A DNA stretch of 21,961 bases from an uncultured Succinivibrio sp. GTDB taxonomy: Bacteria > Pseudomonadota > Gammaproteobacteria > Enterobacterales > Succinivibrionaceae. Positions 7,211 through 12,867 of this stretch are shown in pieces. Location of the stretch: NCBI GenBank assembly GCA_900767695.1, contig CAAGAC010000007.1:1-21961 (forward strand), in the 5' to 3' direction. The translations under genes were made by a program, and so were the position numbers. Position 1 is the stretch's first letter, and the number at the start of each line of letters is the position of its first letter. The notes beneath the pieces were generated by a model, which worked only from the letters and a program-made list of their open reading frames with translations, searched no databases and was not told the origin of the DNA.

Positions 7211-7223
7211 CTAAATACAGAAA
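7211..7223. repeat. left arm of a 13-bp inverted repeat bracketing the cstA-type gene
   Basis: CTAAATACAGAAA here is the exact reverse complement of TTTCTGTATTTAG at 8987-8999, which begins directly after the stop codon of the gene. In the mRNA the 5' and 3' untranslated regions could therefore pair over 13 bases. Confidence 0.75.
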
Positions 7224-7261
7224 ATAAAAAAATTGATCCAAAAAGGATCGGAGCTTCAACA

Positions 7262-8986
7262 ATGACAGGCAGCCTGCTTCTTTGTATCTGTTTGGCGTAC
7301 TTCGTCGCGGCCTACTTCGCCTACGGCGGATACCTCAAGAAAGTCTTCGCGGTTGATCCCAGCCGCCCCACCCCAGCCAAGACCCAGTATGACGGCGTCG
7401 ACTTCGTGCCGACCCCGCGCATCGTGCTCTTCGGCCACCACTTCGCCTCGATCGCAGGCCCCGGCCCGATCGTCGGCCCGATCATGGCAGCCTACTTCGG
7501 CTGGCTCCCGGCCCTGATCTGGATCCTCATCGGCTGCGTCTTCGTCGGCGCCGTCCATGACTTCGCCTCCCTCGTGATCTCCGTGCGCAACAAGGGCCAC
7601 TCGATCTCGTTCGTGATGGAGAAGATGATGGGCTTCAGCGGCCGCCAGCTCTTCGTGGGCTTCTGCTTTGCGTGCCTGCTCCTCGTCGTCGCGGTCTTCA
7701 CCAACATGATCTCCGGGATGTTCGTCAAGGTTCCGGCAGTCGCCACCGCCTCGATCATCTTCATCGCGATGGCCCCGATCTTCGCGTACTGCACCAACAA
7801 GAAGGGCATGAGGCTGAGTGTCGCCTCCTGCATCTTCATCCCGCTGGTGTTCCTCTCCGTCCCGTTCGGCGCGGCGTTCCCGATTGATCTCGTCGGCTCC
7901 TTCGGCTTCACCCTCGAGGGCGCGAAGATGTTCTGGACCGCAATTCTGGCCGTCTACATCCTCGGCGCCTCGGTGCTGCCGGTGCAGTGGCTGCTGCAGC
8001 CCCGCGACTACATGAACTCGTTCCTGCTCTACGGCACCCTGATCCTGGGCTTCGTGGCAATTCTCTTTGCCAACCCCTCGGTCCAGATGGACGCCTTCAA
8101 GGGCTTTGAGGCGATCACCGCCGACGGCAACGAGAGCATGCTCTTCCCGACTCTGTTCATCTTCATCGCCTGCGGCGCCTGCTCGGGCTTCCACGCCCTG
8201 GTCGCCTCCGGCACCACCTCCAAGCAGATCCGCTCCGAGGCTGACATGCTGCCCGTTGGCTACGGTGCGATGCTCGTCGAGGGCATCCTCGGCGTGATGG
8301 CCCTGATTGCCGTCATGGCCATGGATCCAGCCGCGTTCCCCGAGATCGGCAAGAACCCGGTCGTGGCCTTCTCCACCGGCATGTCGAACTTCTGCACCAC
8401 CCTGGGCATCGACAGGCAGTACTCGATGGTCTTCCTCTCGCTGGCCATCTCCGCCTTCATGATGACCTCGCTTGACACCGCCACCAGGCTCGGCCGCTTC
8501 CTCGTCCAGGAGCTCTTCATGCCGAAGGCCGCCTCCGAGGAGTCCCACGAGGACTTCGAGAAGGGCGTCAAGGAAGCCGGCTTCTTCCGCCGCGTGCTGA
8601 CCAACAAGTACTACGCCTCGATCTTCTTCGTCGCGTTCGCGATGTTCATGGCGCTCTCCGGCGAGGCCGCCGCCCTGTGGCCGATCTTCGGCGCGTCCAA
8701 CCAGCTGATGGCCGCCCTGACTTTCCTGGTCATAACCCTGTGGCTGCTCTCCAAGAACGTCAACTGGGTGATCTCCTTCATCCCGATGGTGTTCATGATG
8801 GTCATGAGCCTCTGGGGCGTGTTCCAGGTCATCAACCAGCAGTGGGGCCACAACTATGTGCTCGTGGTCACCGGCATCTTCCTCTCCGTGATGGCCATCA
8901 TGATGGTCGCCCTGGGCGTCTCCATCATCTTCCACCACCTCAGGGAGTACGTGCACGGCCGCAAGGTCGCAACTGAAATCGACTGA
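7262..8986 (+). CDS. CstA-family (carbon starvation/pyruvate) transporter
   Basis: A polytopic inner-membrane protein of the CstA family, whose E. coli members CstA and BtsT import pyruvate and possibly peptides. The 574-residue product starts with a hydrophobic helix and carries the hallmark VLFGHHFASIAGPGPIVGPI near residues 60-80, followed by WILIGCVFVGAVHDF and the family's DTATRLGRFLVQE segment near residue 405. Fourteen or more membrane segments are visible. It is shorter than E. coli CstA (about 700 residues), as in the compact branch of the family. The start is set by GGAG eight bases upstream. It appears to be a single-gene unit: own promoter, long structured leader, CRP-like site, and an intrinsic terminator directly downstream. 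The long open frame on the opposite strand is a composition artefact. The substrate is not certain. Confidence 0.9.
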   Translation: MTGSLLLCICLAYFVAAYFAYGGYLKKVFAVDPSRPTPAKTQYDGVDFVPTPRIVLFGHHFASIAGPGPIVGPIMAAYFGWLPALIWILIGCVFVGAVHDFASLVISVRNKGHSISFVMEKMMGFSGRQLFVGFCFACLLLVVAVFTNMISGMFVKVPAVATASIIFIAMAPIFAYCTNKKGMRLSVASCIFIPLVFLSVPFGAAFPIDLVGSFGFTLEGAKMFWTAILAVYILGASVLPVQWLLQPRDYMNSFLLYGTLILGFVAILFANPSVQMDAFKGFEAITADGNESMLFPTLFIFIACGACSGFHALVASGTTSKQIRSEADMLPVGYGAMLVEGILGVMALIAVMAMDPAAFPEIGKNPVVAFSTGMSNFCTTLGIDRQYSMVFLSLAISAFMMTSLDTATRLGRFLVQELFMPKAASEESHEDFEKGVKEAGFFRRVLTNKYYASIFFVAFAMFMALSGEAAALWPIFGASNQLMAALTFLVITLWLLSKNVNWVISFIPMVFMMVMSLWGVFQVINQQWGHNYVLVVTGIFLSVMAIMMVALGVSIIFHHLREYVHGRKVATEID

Positions 8987-8999
8987 TTTCTGTATTTAG
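8987..8999. repeat. right arm of the 13-bp inverted repeat
   Basis: TTTCTGTATTTAG starts on the base after the TGA stop codon and is the exact complement of the arm at 7211-7223. The terminator hairpin follows three bases later. Confidence 0.75.
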
Positions 9000-9001
9000 C
9001 C

Positions 9002-9027
9002 AAGGCCTCCTGCGGGAGGCCTTTCTT
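9002..9027 (+). terminator. intrinsic terminator of the cstA-type gene
   Basis: A perfect nine-pair stem, AAGGCCTCC at 9002-9010 and GGAGGCCTT at 9015-9023, with loop TGCG, followed by a T-rich run (TTTCTT at 9022-9027). Confidence 0.85.
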
Positions 9028-9028
9028 G

Positions 9029-9056
9029 TGCCCCGGGGGCGAGCGCCCCCGGGGCA
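9029..9056. repeat. GC-rich perfect palindrome (REP-like)
   Basis: TGCCCCGGGGGC at 9029-9040 pairs perfectly with 9045-9056 around loop GAGC. It follows the terminator and has no T-run of its own. Similar GC hairpins occur at 11592-11610, 13631-13720 and 16604-16650. Confidence 0.65.
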
Positions 9057-9099
9057 TTGCACGTTAAAATCAGCAGGAAATCTCAAAAGGAGGACGCGG

Positions 9100-9603
9100 A
9101 TGGACAAGGAGCAGGGCATGGCGGACAGCGCAAGGGCTGCGTCTGGCGAGGATGGCGGGGGCTTCTTCAGCGCGCCGCCTGAGATGTGGATCATCAAGGA
9201 GGGGGAGGCGCTGCCCGAGGGGTACGTGCTGCTATCCCAGGGCGAGGAACTGCACGCCGACGCCAGGTCCGAGGACTACGCCAAGTGGCGGCTTTCAAAG
9301 CTCTGCCGCGCCTGCGGGGGCAACGCGATCACTGAAGTGAAGTCGGAGCAGTTCGTGCGCAACTCGATCGGCTTCTCCTACTACATGAGCCGCGTCAGGG
9401 GACGCCCCGCGCTCATCGCAAGACCTGGCAGGGACGGCACGCTCACCTACGCCGATATCATGGGGCAGTTCTCGAAGGAGCGCTCGGCGGAGCTTGCGCA
9501 CAGGCTTGCCTCGCAGAAGAGCGGGACCCGCATGCTCGTGATCTCGGGGGCGGTGCTCTTCATCCTCTGCGTCATCGGCTTCATCCTCTCGGGCGGGATC
9601 TGA
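9100..9603 (+). CDS. hypothetical tail-anchored protein
   Basis: No family was recognised. The 167-residue product starts at an ATG seven bases after AAAAGGAGG (9085-9093); the frame is open upstream to 9028, but through the GC palindrome. Residues 1-140 are polar and contain one Cys pair, C69-R-A-C72-G, and a basic segment (YYMSRVRGRPALIARPGRDG). The last 23 residues, from about 145, are one hydrophobic helix (LVISGAVLFILCVIGFILSG), so the protein is probably anchored in the inner membrane by its C-terminus with the body in the cytoplasm. The gene stands between the cstA terminator and a fresh promoter and so appears to be its own unit. A CxxC this small could bind a metal, but there is no further evidence. 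Confidence 0.75.
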   Translation: MDKEQGMADSARAASGEDGGGFFSAPPEMWIIKEGEALPEGYVLLSQGEELHADARSEDYAKWRLSKLCRACGGNAITEVKSEQFVRNSIGFSYYMSRVRGRPALIARPGRDGTLTYADIMGQFSKERSAELAHRLASQKSGTRMLVISGAVLFILCVIGFILSGGI

Positions 9604-9605
9604 GT

Positions 9606-9634
9606 TTGCCAAGGCTAACGCAAAGGCGTAAAAT
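9606..9634 (+). promoter_or_regulatory. sigma70 promoter of the Cys-rich membrane protein gene
   Basis: TTGCCA at 9606-9611, a 17-base spacer and TAAAAT at 9629-9634. The expected start of transcription, about 9641, falls inside the palindrome at 9638-9653. Confidence 0.6.
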
Positions 9635-9637
9635 TCT

Positions 9638-9653
9638 GTTAGCTGAAACTAAC
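9638..9653. promoter_or_regulatory. operator-like palindrome over the transcription start
   Basis: GTTAGCTGAAACTAAC is an inverted repeat of GTTAG around six bases. Another CTAAC lies in the promoter spacer at 9615-9619. GTTAG/CTAAC is the core half-site of DtxR-type operators (established for DtxR/IdeR), and a DtxR/MntR-type protein is encoded 0.9 kb downstream. The position over the start site suits a repressor. Confidence 0.45.
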
Positions 9654-9679
9654 TGCAATTATTCTGCAAGGAGCAAAAC

Positions 9680-9868
9680 ATGGGCCAGATTGGAAGCCAG
9701 ATCCTGCTTTACGCGATCATCGCATTCGTCGTGTTCTTCACCTTCCTGGGCGTGAAGAGGGTGTTCACCGTCTTCTTCGTCGGCGGCTCGTGCTGCTCCA
9801 ACGGCAAGGGCCTCGTGAAGAAGAGCGGCAAGTGCGCCTGCGGCAAGGCTGCGGGCAAGCAGGAGTGA
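9680..9868 (+). CDS. small Cys-rich membrane protein (FeoB-associated-like)
   Basis: The 62-residue product has one membrane helix at residues 8-24 and a short basic cytoplasmic or periplasmic tail with four cysteines: C38-C39 and C52-A-C54. This layout, one helix followed by a small Cys/Gly/Lys tail, resembles the FeoB-associated Cys-rich membrane proteins, but no feoA or feoB lies nearby, so the name is only a comparison. The ribosome-binding site AAGGAG is at 9668-9673. The gene has its own promoter with an operator-like palindrome and ends at a clear terminator. Two regulators of metal-responsive families follow. Together this suggests a role in handling iron or manganese at the membrane, by inference. 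Confidence 0.7.
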   Translation: MGQIGSQILLYAIIAFVVFFTFLGVKRVFTVFFVGGSCCSNGKGLVKKSGKCACGKAAGKQE

Positions 9869-9910
9869 TCTGCCTGGCGCTTTCTCAAATCTAGGATGCG
9901 CCAGACCTTG

Positions 9911-9955
9911 AAAAGCTCCCTCTAAGGTATCATGTAAAGGAGAGAGCTTTTTTTT
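9911..9955 (+). terminator. intrinsic terminator after the Cys-rich protein gene
   Basis: AAAAGCTC at 9911-9918 pairs with GAGCTTTT at 9944-9951, extended inward by CTC/GAG, and eight Ts follow at 9948-9955. A second, longer-loop stem, CTGGCGC at 9874-9880 with GCGCCAG at 9898-9904, precedes it. Confidence 0.75.
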
Positions 9956-10011
9956 CGCCATGCGCGGGCCAGGTGGGATCGGCCGCCGCAGGCCCAGAAT
10001 GGAACTTCAAG

Positions 10012-10458
10012 ATGCAAGAGAATGAAACCTACAACGTGGGCAGCCTCACCGAAGACACCCTGCGCAAGCTTGAGGCCAGCGGTCTGCGCATGACCGTGCA
10101 GAGAAGGCACATCATCGAGATCCTGACGAGCAGCCAGTGCACCTCCCCCAAGGAGCTCTGGTACGAGGCGAGGCAGTACGTGCCCGATCTCGGGATAGCC
10201 ACCGTCTACAGGCTGATAAACCGCCTGGAGCAGATCGGCGTGCTTTCGAAGAACCGCAACATCGGCATGCAGCCGGTCACCCCGGCCATGGGCACGCTGA
10301 CCGACGGCCACGGGCGCGACTTGAAGCGCCCCGGGACCGCGCTCGATCTGACCGAGCTCGTGCGCCTCGGGCTCATCGCCAAGGGCGCCATAGGCCACAA
10401 CAACGTGATTCAGCTTACGCTGGTGGGCGACAAGGTAAACGTGGCGGTCGTAAAATGA
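10012..10458 (+). CDS. Fur-type winged-helix regulator without the metal-sensing domain
   Basis: Residues 17-84 of the 148-residue product match the Fur DNA-binding domain: LEASGLRMTVQRRHIIEIL, then SPKELWYEARQYVPDLGIAT and the recognition-helix sequence TVYRLINRLEQIGVL. After that, normal Fur proteins have a dimerisation domain with His-rich and CxxC metal sites. Here residues 85-148 have none of these: only one cysteine exists in the whole protein, and the end (NVIQLTLVGDKVNVAVVK) is a short beta-rich tail. It is therefore either a divergent Fur relative with another signal or no ligand. The ATG at 10012 has a weak GGA eight bases upstream; an in-frame GTG at 9973 would add 13 residues. It lies between a terminator and a MntR-type gene. 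Confidence 0.75.
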   Translation: MQENETYNVGSLTEDTLRKLEASGLRMTVQRRHIIEILTSSQCTSPKELWYEARQYVPDLGIATVYRLINRLEQIGVLSKNRNIGMQPVTPAMGTLTDGHGRDLKRPGTALDLTELVRLGLIAKGAIGHNNVIQLTLVGDKVNVAVVK

Positions 10459-10464
10459 CCCAAT

Positions 10465-10483
10465 GCCGCGCAGCTGGCGCGGC
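10465..10483 (+). repeat. GC hairpin between the Fur-like and MntR-like genes
   Basis: GCCGCGC at 10465-10471 pairs with GCGCGGC at 10477-10483 around a five-base loop. No T-run follows, so it is not a terminator; it may partly uncouple the two genes or protect mRNA ends. Confidence 0.5.
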
Positions 10484-10511
10484 CGAGTAGAACAAGAAGC
10501 ATCGAGCAGCC

Positions 10512-10964
10512 ATGAACAACAAAGCACCGCAGATCCCAAGCGTCCAGGACGCCGTGCCGGAGCCGGTCCCCTCGAGGGCCGGCATGCTTGCCGAGTCCGG
10601 CGAGAACTACCTTGAGACGATCCTCGTCATGAAGGAGCGCCGCGACGACGCCATGGTGCGCGCCGTCGACATCGCCAACGAGCTGAGCTTCAGCAAGCCG
10701 AGCGTGAGCCGCGGCCTGGGCCAGCTCAAGGACAGGGGCCTCATCACCATCGCTCCGTCAGGCTCCATCGAGTTCACCCCAGAGGGCCTGGACAAGGCCA
10801 GGCGCATCTTCCGCAGGCACCAGGTGCTGACCGCCCTGCTGCAGGAAGTGGCGCGCGTGCCCTCGGACATTGCCCAGCGCGACGCCTGCCGCGTCGAGCA
10901 CGTGATCTCCGACGAGACCATGGAAGGCATCGAGAAGTTCCTCAAGGAAAAGGGCGTCATCTAG
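10512..10964 (+). CDS. MntR/DtxR-family metal-dependent regulator
   Basis: The 150-residue product has the DtxR-family order: SGENYLETILVMKER, the helix-turn-helix RAVDIANELSFSKPSVSRGL with a small wing, then the metal-binding and dimerisation part with FRRHQVLTALLQEV and DACRVEHVISDETMEGI, which carry the typical His, Asp, Cys and Glu ligands. There is no C-terminal SH3-like domain, as in MntR-type members. Such proteins bind Mn2+ or Fe2+ and repress uptake genes. The first 24 residues are Pro-rich and unlike the family; a start at the ATG at 10584 (MLAESGENYLE) is quite possible. Its likely target is the GTTAG palindrome upstream of the Cys-rich gene. Whether it senses manganese or iron is unclear. 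Confidence 0.88.
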   Translation: MNNKAPQIPSVQDAVPEPVPSRAGMLAESGENYLETILVMKERRDDAMVRAVDIANELSFSKPSVSRGLGQLKDRGLITIAPSGSIEFTPEGLDKARRIFRRHQVLTALLQEVARVPSDIAQRDACRVEHVISDETMEGIEKFLKEKGVI

Positions 10965-10971
10965 CAGCACG

Positions 10972-11026
10972 CCCAGAGCGCGAAAAGCCGAGATCCCCGC
11001 AAGGAGATCCCGGCTTTTGCGCTGGG
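10972..11026. terminator. bidirectional intrinsic terminator
   Basis: A long imperfect stem, CCCAG-GCGC-AAAAGCCG-GATC on the left (10972-10995) with its complement ending at 11026, lies between the converging mntR-like and ybaK genes. The AAAA/TTTT ends give a T-run in both directions (CGGCTTTT at 11011-11018 on the plus strand). Confidence 0.75.
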
Positions 11027-11034
11027 AGCCTGGC

Positions 11035-11517
11035 TTACTTGGGCTCCTCGACGTGGTCGAGGAAGTTGCCGGTCTTGGCGCCCAGGGCCTTCACCAGATC
11101 ATTGGGATTGATCCCCACCGAGAAGCCGCGCCGGCCGCCGGAGACCAGGATCTCGTCAAACTCGAGCGCGCTGTCCGAGAGCAGCGTGAGGGTGCGGCGC
11201 TTCTGCCCGAATGGGCTCACGCCGCCGATGACGTAGCCGGTGATCCTCGTGGCCTCGGCCGGATCTGCGACCTCTAGGGACTTGAGCCCCATGATCCTCG
11301 CGGCGTTCTTTAAGGAGATCATCGCGTTCACCGGAGTGACGGCGGTGACGTAGGTCTTCTCGTGCTTGAGCAGGATGGTCTTGAACACGCGGCGCGGATC
11401 GATGCCGAGCTTTTGGGCCGCGAAGTGCCCGAAGTCGTGGTCGACGGTGCACTCGTACTCGTACTCCTTGTACGGAACCTTGTTCTTCTTGAGGAAATTC
11501 TGGGCAGGGGTGATCAT
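11035..11517 (-). CDS. ybaK: Cys-tRNA(Pro)/Cys-tRNA(Cys) deacylase, YbaK/EbsC type
   Basis: YbaK hydrolyses cysteine mischarged on tRNA(Pro) after prolyl-tRNA synthetase errors, in the cytoplasm. The 160-residue product matches E. coli YbaK in length. It shows the N-terminus MITPAQNFLKKNKVPYKEYEY, the conserved VFKTILL strand, VTPVNAMISLKNAA, the conserved GYVIGGVSPFGQKR loop, and GRRGFSVGINPNDL near the end. The ATG at 11517 is chosen because GGAAGG lies five bases upstream; an upstream in-frame TTG at 11535 would add six residues and lacks such a site. This ribosome-binding site lies in an 11-base inverted repeat that could hide it in longer transcripts. It converges with the mntR-like gene across a shared terminator. 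Confidence 0.92.
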   Translation of the reverse strand: MITPAQNFLKKNKVPYKEYEYECTVDHDFGHFAAQKLGIDPRRVFKTILLKHEKTYVTAVTPVNAMISLKNAARIMGLKSLEVADPAEATRITGYVIGGVSPFGQKRRTLTLLSDSALEFDEILVSGGRRGFSVGINPNDLVKALGAKTGNFLDHVEEPK

Positions 11518-11521
11518 TTGA

Positions 11522-11585
11522 GCCTTCCAAAGCAAGATGGCGGATTGTCCGCCAAACGGTCAAATCATACAGCACTTTGGAAGGC
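11522..11585 (-). promoter_or_regulatory. inverted repeat masking the ybaK ribosome-binding site
   Basis: GCCTTCCAAAG at 11522-11532 and CTTTGGAAGGC at 11575-11585 are perfect complements (11 pairs). On the minus strand the right-hand arm in mRNA order contains the GGAAGG ribosome-binding site of ybaK. The loop holds a second perfect hairpin (GGCGGA-TTG-TCCGCC, 11539-11553) and a possible -10, TATGAT. RNA started within the loop would leave the site free, whereas read-through RNA from upstream would fold it away. Confidence 0.5.
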
Positions 11586-11591
11586 GCGGCG

Positions 11592-11610
11592 GGGCGGGGG
11601 AGCCCCGCCC
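11592..11610. repeat. GC-rich hairpin (REP-like)
   Basis: GGGCGGGG at 11592-11599 and CCCCGCCC at 11603-11610 pair perfectly around a three-base loop. It lies between ybaK and the terminator of the yjfB-like gene and closely resembles the hairpin at 13631-13655. Confidence 0.55.
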
Positions 11611-11626
11611 GGGGGCGGCGGAGACG

Positions 11627-11652
11627 AAAAGGCCGCGGCGGATGCCGCGGCC
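11627..11652 (-). terminator. intrinsic terminator of the yjfB-like gene
   Basis: GGCCGCGGC at 11631-11639 and GCCGCGGCC at 11644-11652 pair perfectly around a four-base loop. In the minus direction the stem is followed by TTTT (11627-11630). Confidence 0.75.
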
Positions 11653-11680
11653 CTGCGCAGTGTCCTGCGCCTGCGGGGAG

Positions 11681-11908
11681 TCAGACGTTCAAGTTGATGT
11701 GCGTCCCCAGGGTGCCCTCGCTCACGGGCTGGTTCACAGTGGAGTCAGGCGTCTGGGCCTGCATCGACTGGGCCGACTGCACGGTCTGCACCGCGCCCTG
11801 GATCATAGACAGGACCTGCTGGCCCTGGATGTCCTGGGAGCGCTTGGACATCGCGACCTCCATCGAGTACATGGTGGACGAAGAGTCCGACGCGATCGTA
11901 TTTGACAT
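11681..11908 (-). CDS. putative motility protein, YjfB-like
   Basis: The 75-residue product resembles the YjfB putative motility family: a helix with the segment MEVAMSKRSQDIQGQQVLSM, a Gln-rich stretch (AVQTVQSAQSMQAQT) and an end GTLGTHINLNV like the family's G-x-x-D-x-x-V tail. The role of the family is not established; it is associated with flagellar motility. The start has AGGAGG nine bases upstream. A near-consensus sigma28 promoter stands at the right distance before it, and a strong terminator follows, so it is a single-gene flagellar-class unit. With the flagellin at the left end this supports a motile organism. Assignment is by pattern; the promoter is independent support. Confidence 0.75.
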   Translation of the reverse strand: MSNTIASDSSSTMYSMEVAMSKRSQDIQGQQVLSMIQGAVQTVQSAQSMQAQTPDSTVNQPVSEGTLGTHINLNV

Positions 11909-11932
11909 GGCTTTAATCCTCCTCCAGCTTTC

Positions 11933-11961
11933 TTAACGGCGGCGCGCCTGGCCGAATTTAG
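11933..11961 (-). promoter_or_regulatory. sigma28 (FliA)-type promoter
   Basis: Read on the minus strand, CTAAA is followed after 16 bases by GCCGTTAA. The sigma28 consensus is TAAA-N15-GCCGATAA, so the -10 matches at seven of eight bases and the spacer is one base longer. It would start RNA near 11926, directly before the AGGAGG of the yjfB-like gene. Confidence 0.6.
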
Positions 11962-12014
11962 CCCTTTTTTTGAGAATATCATCGCGCTCCGCCGCATCGG
12001 GACGGCGCCTTAAG

Positions 12015-12629
12015 TCAGGCCTTGAGGTTTAGGCGCTTCATCGCCTTCTTGTAGCCTTCCTCAGGATCCTTGAAGGAGATGGCGACCATGCCGCGGGACC
12101 TGCCGGTCTCGATGTTGGCGTCATTGTCGTCGACGTAGAGGCACTCCTCGGGATCGAGGTGGTAGCGCTCGAAGAGGGTGAGGTAGAGTCCCTTGTCGGG
12201 CTTGGTCATCTTCTCCTCGCCCGAGACCACGATCCCCTCGAAGTCGTTTAAGAACGGGAAGAGCTTGAAGGCGATGGGGAAGGTCTCGGCAGACCAGTTG
12301 GTCAGCGCGTAGGGGGTGTACTTGCCCGACTTCTTCACCGCATTGAGCAGCTCGACGCCCTGGGTTATCGATCCCTGGAGCATGTCAGCCCACCTGGTCT
12401 TCCACATGGCTATCTCGTCCCTGTACTCCGGGAACTTCGCCTGGAGCTCCCTGATGCAGTCGTCGAACGGCCTCCCGCGATCCATCTGGGAGTTCCACTC
12501 CCCGGTGCAGACGTTTTCGAGGAAGTACTTGAGCTTAGCGTCGTCATTGAAGACCGACTTGTAGACATAGGCCGGATTCCAGTCGATGAGGACGCCGCCG
12601 AGGTCGAAGACCACATTCTTGATTGCCAC
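12015..12629 (-). CDS. HAD-family phosphatase, YihX-like
   Basis: The 204-residue product is a haloacid-dehalogenase-superfamily hydrolase of the subgroup that includes E. coli YihX (alpha-D-glucose-1-phosphate phosphatase). Motif I is VVFDLGGVLID with nucleophile Asp9, motif II is ALTNWS near residue 112, motif III the lysine in KMTKPDKG, and motif IV VDDNDANIETG near 168. The cap is a small helical bundle between motifs I and II. The start is a GTG with GGAG eight bases upstream. The gene diverges from the amino-acid transporter operon. No terminator follows it before the sigma28 promoter. The substrate is not known; a sugar phosphate is likely by family. Confidence 0.85.
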   Translation of the reverse strand: MAIKNVVFDLGGVLIDWNPAYVYKSVFNDDAKLKYFLENVCTGEWNSQMDRGRPFDDCIRELQAKFPEYRDEIAMWKTRWADMLQGSITQGVELLNAVKKSGKYTPYALTNWSAETFPIAFKLFPFLNDFEGIVVSGEEKMTKPDKGLYLTLFERYHLDPEECLYVDDNDANIETGRSRGMVAISFKDPEEGYKKAMKRLNLKA

Positions 12630-12682
12630 TTTTGAAACTCCAAATGGTGTTGCATGCGCTCAGATCGCGCCAGTTCAATTAT

Positions 12683-12722
12683 ATTTTGCACCGCCGCAAA
12701 TTGGGCGGGAGCGGTGCAAAAT
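12683..12722. promoter_or_regulatory. 11-bp inverted repeat with direct repeats between divergent genes
   Basis: ATTTTGCACCG at 12683-12693 and CGGTGCAAAAT at 12712-12722 are perfect complements. Overlapping them are direct repeats GCAAATTGGGC (12696-12706) and GCAAAATTGGGC (12716-12727), 20 bases apart. The left arm abuts a minus-strand TATAAT (12678-12683), a probable -10 for the HAD gene. This looks like a regulator-binding region for the divergent HAD gene and glnH-like operon. Confidence 0.5.
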
Positions 12723-12793
12723 TGGGCATTTGCAGGCCATACAGGCCCAAGGCTGAACCTTGAAGGGTCCCTCCCCGATCAGGCGCGGCAGTC

Positions 12794-12802
12794 TGCTAGA
12801 AT
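12794..12802 (+). promoter_or_regulatory. extended -10 promoter of the amino-acid transporter operon
   Basis: TGCTAGAAT (TGn plus TAGAAT) lies 66 bases before the start of the binding-protein gene. No good -35 is seen at normal distance. A GCGCC-AAAAC-GGCGC stem follows in the leader. Confidence 0.45.
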
Positions 12803-12867
12803 GACTGCCAAGAAAAAGTGCGCCAAAACGGCGCCGTGATTATCCGGAAAGAGGAAACGCTACAAAG

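Noticed and set aside
7256..8956. A 566-codon open frame antisense to the CstA-family gene
   Set aside because: It mirrors the sense codons of a clear membrane protein, is rich in His, Asp and Gly, and has no family resemblance. It is a high-GC composition artefact.
9028..9099. Upstream extension of the tail-anchored protein to 9028
   Set aside because: The extension runs through the GC palindrome and lacks a ribosome-binding site, while the ATG at 9100 has AAAAGGAGG at good distance.
12683..12722. TGCACC...GGTGCA as an NtrC site
   Set aside because: The half-sites look right, but the gap between them is about 20 bases instead of the five or so needed, and no sigma54 promoter follows.
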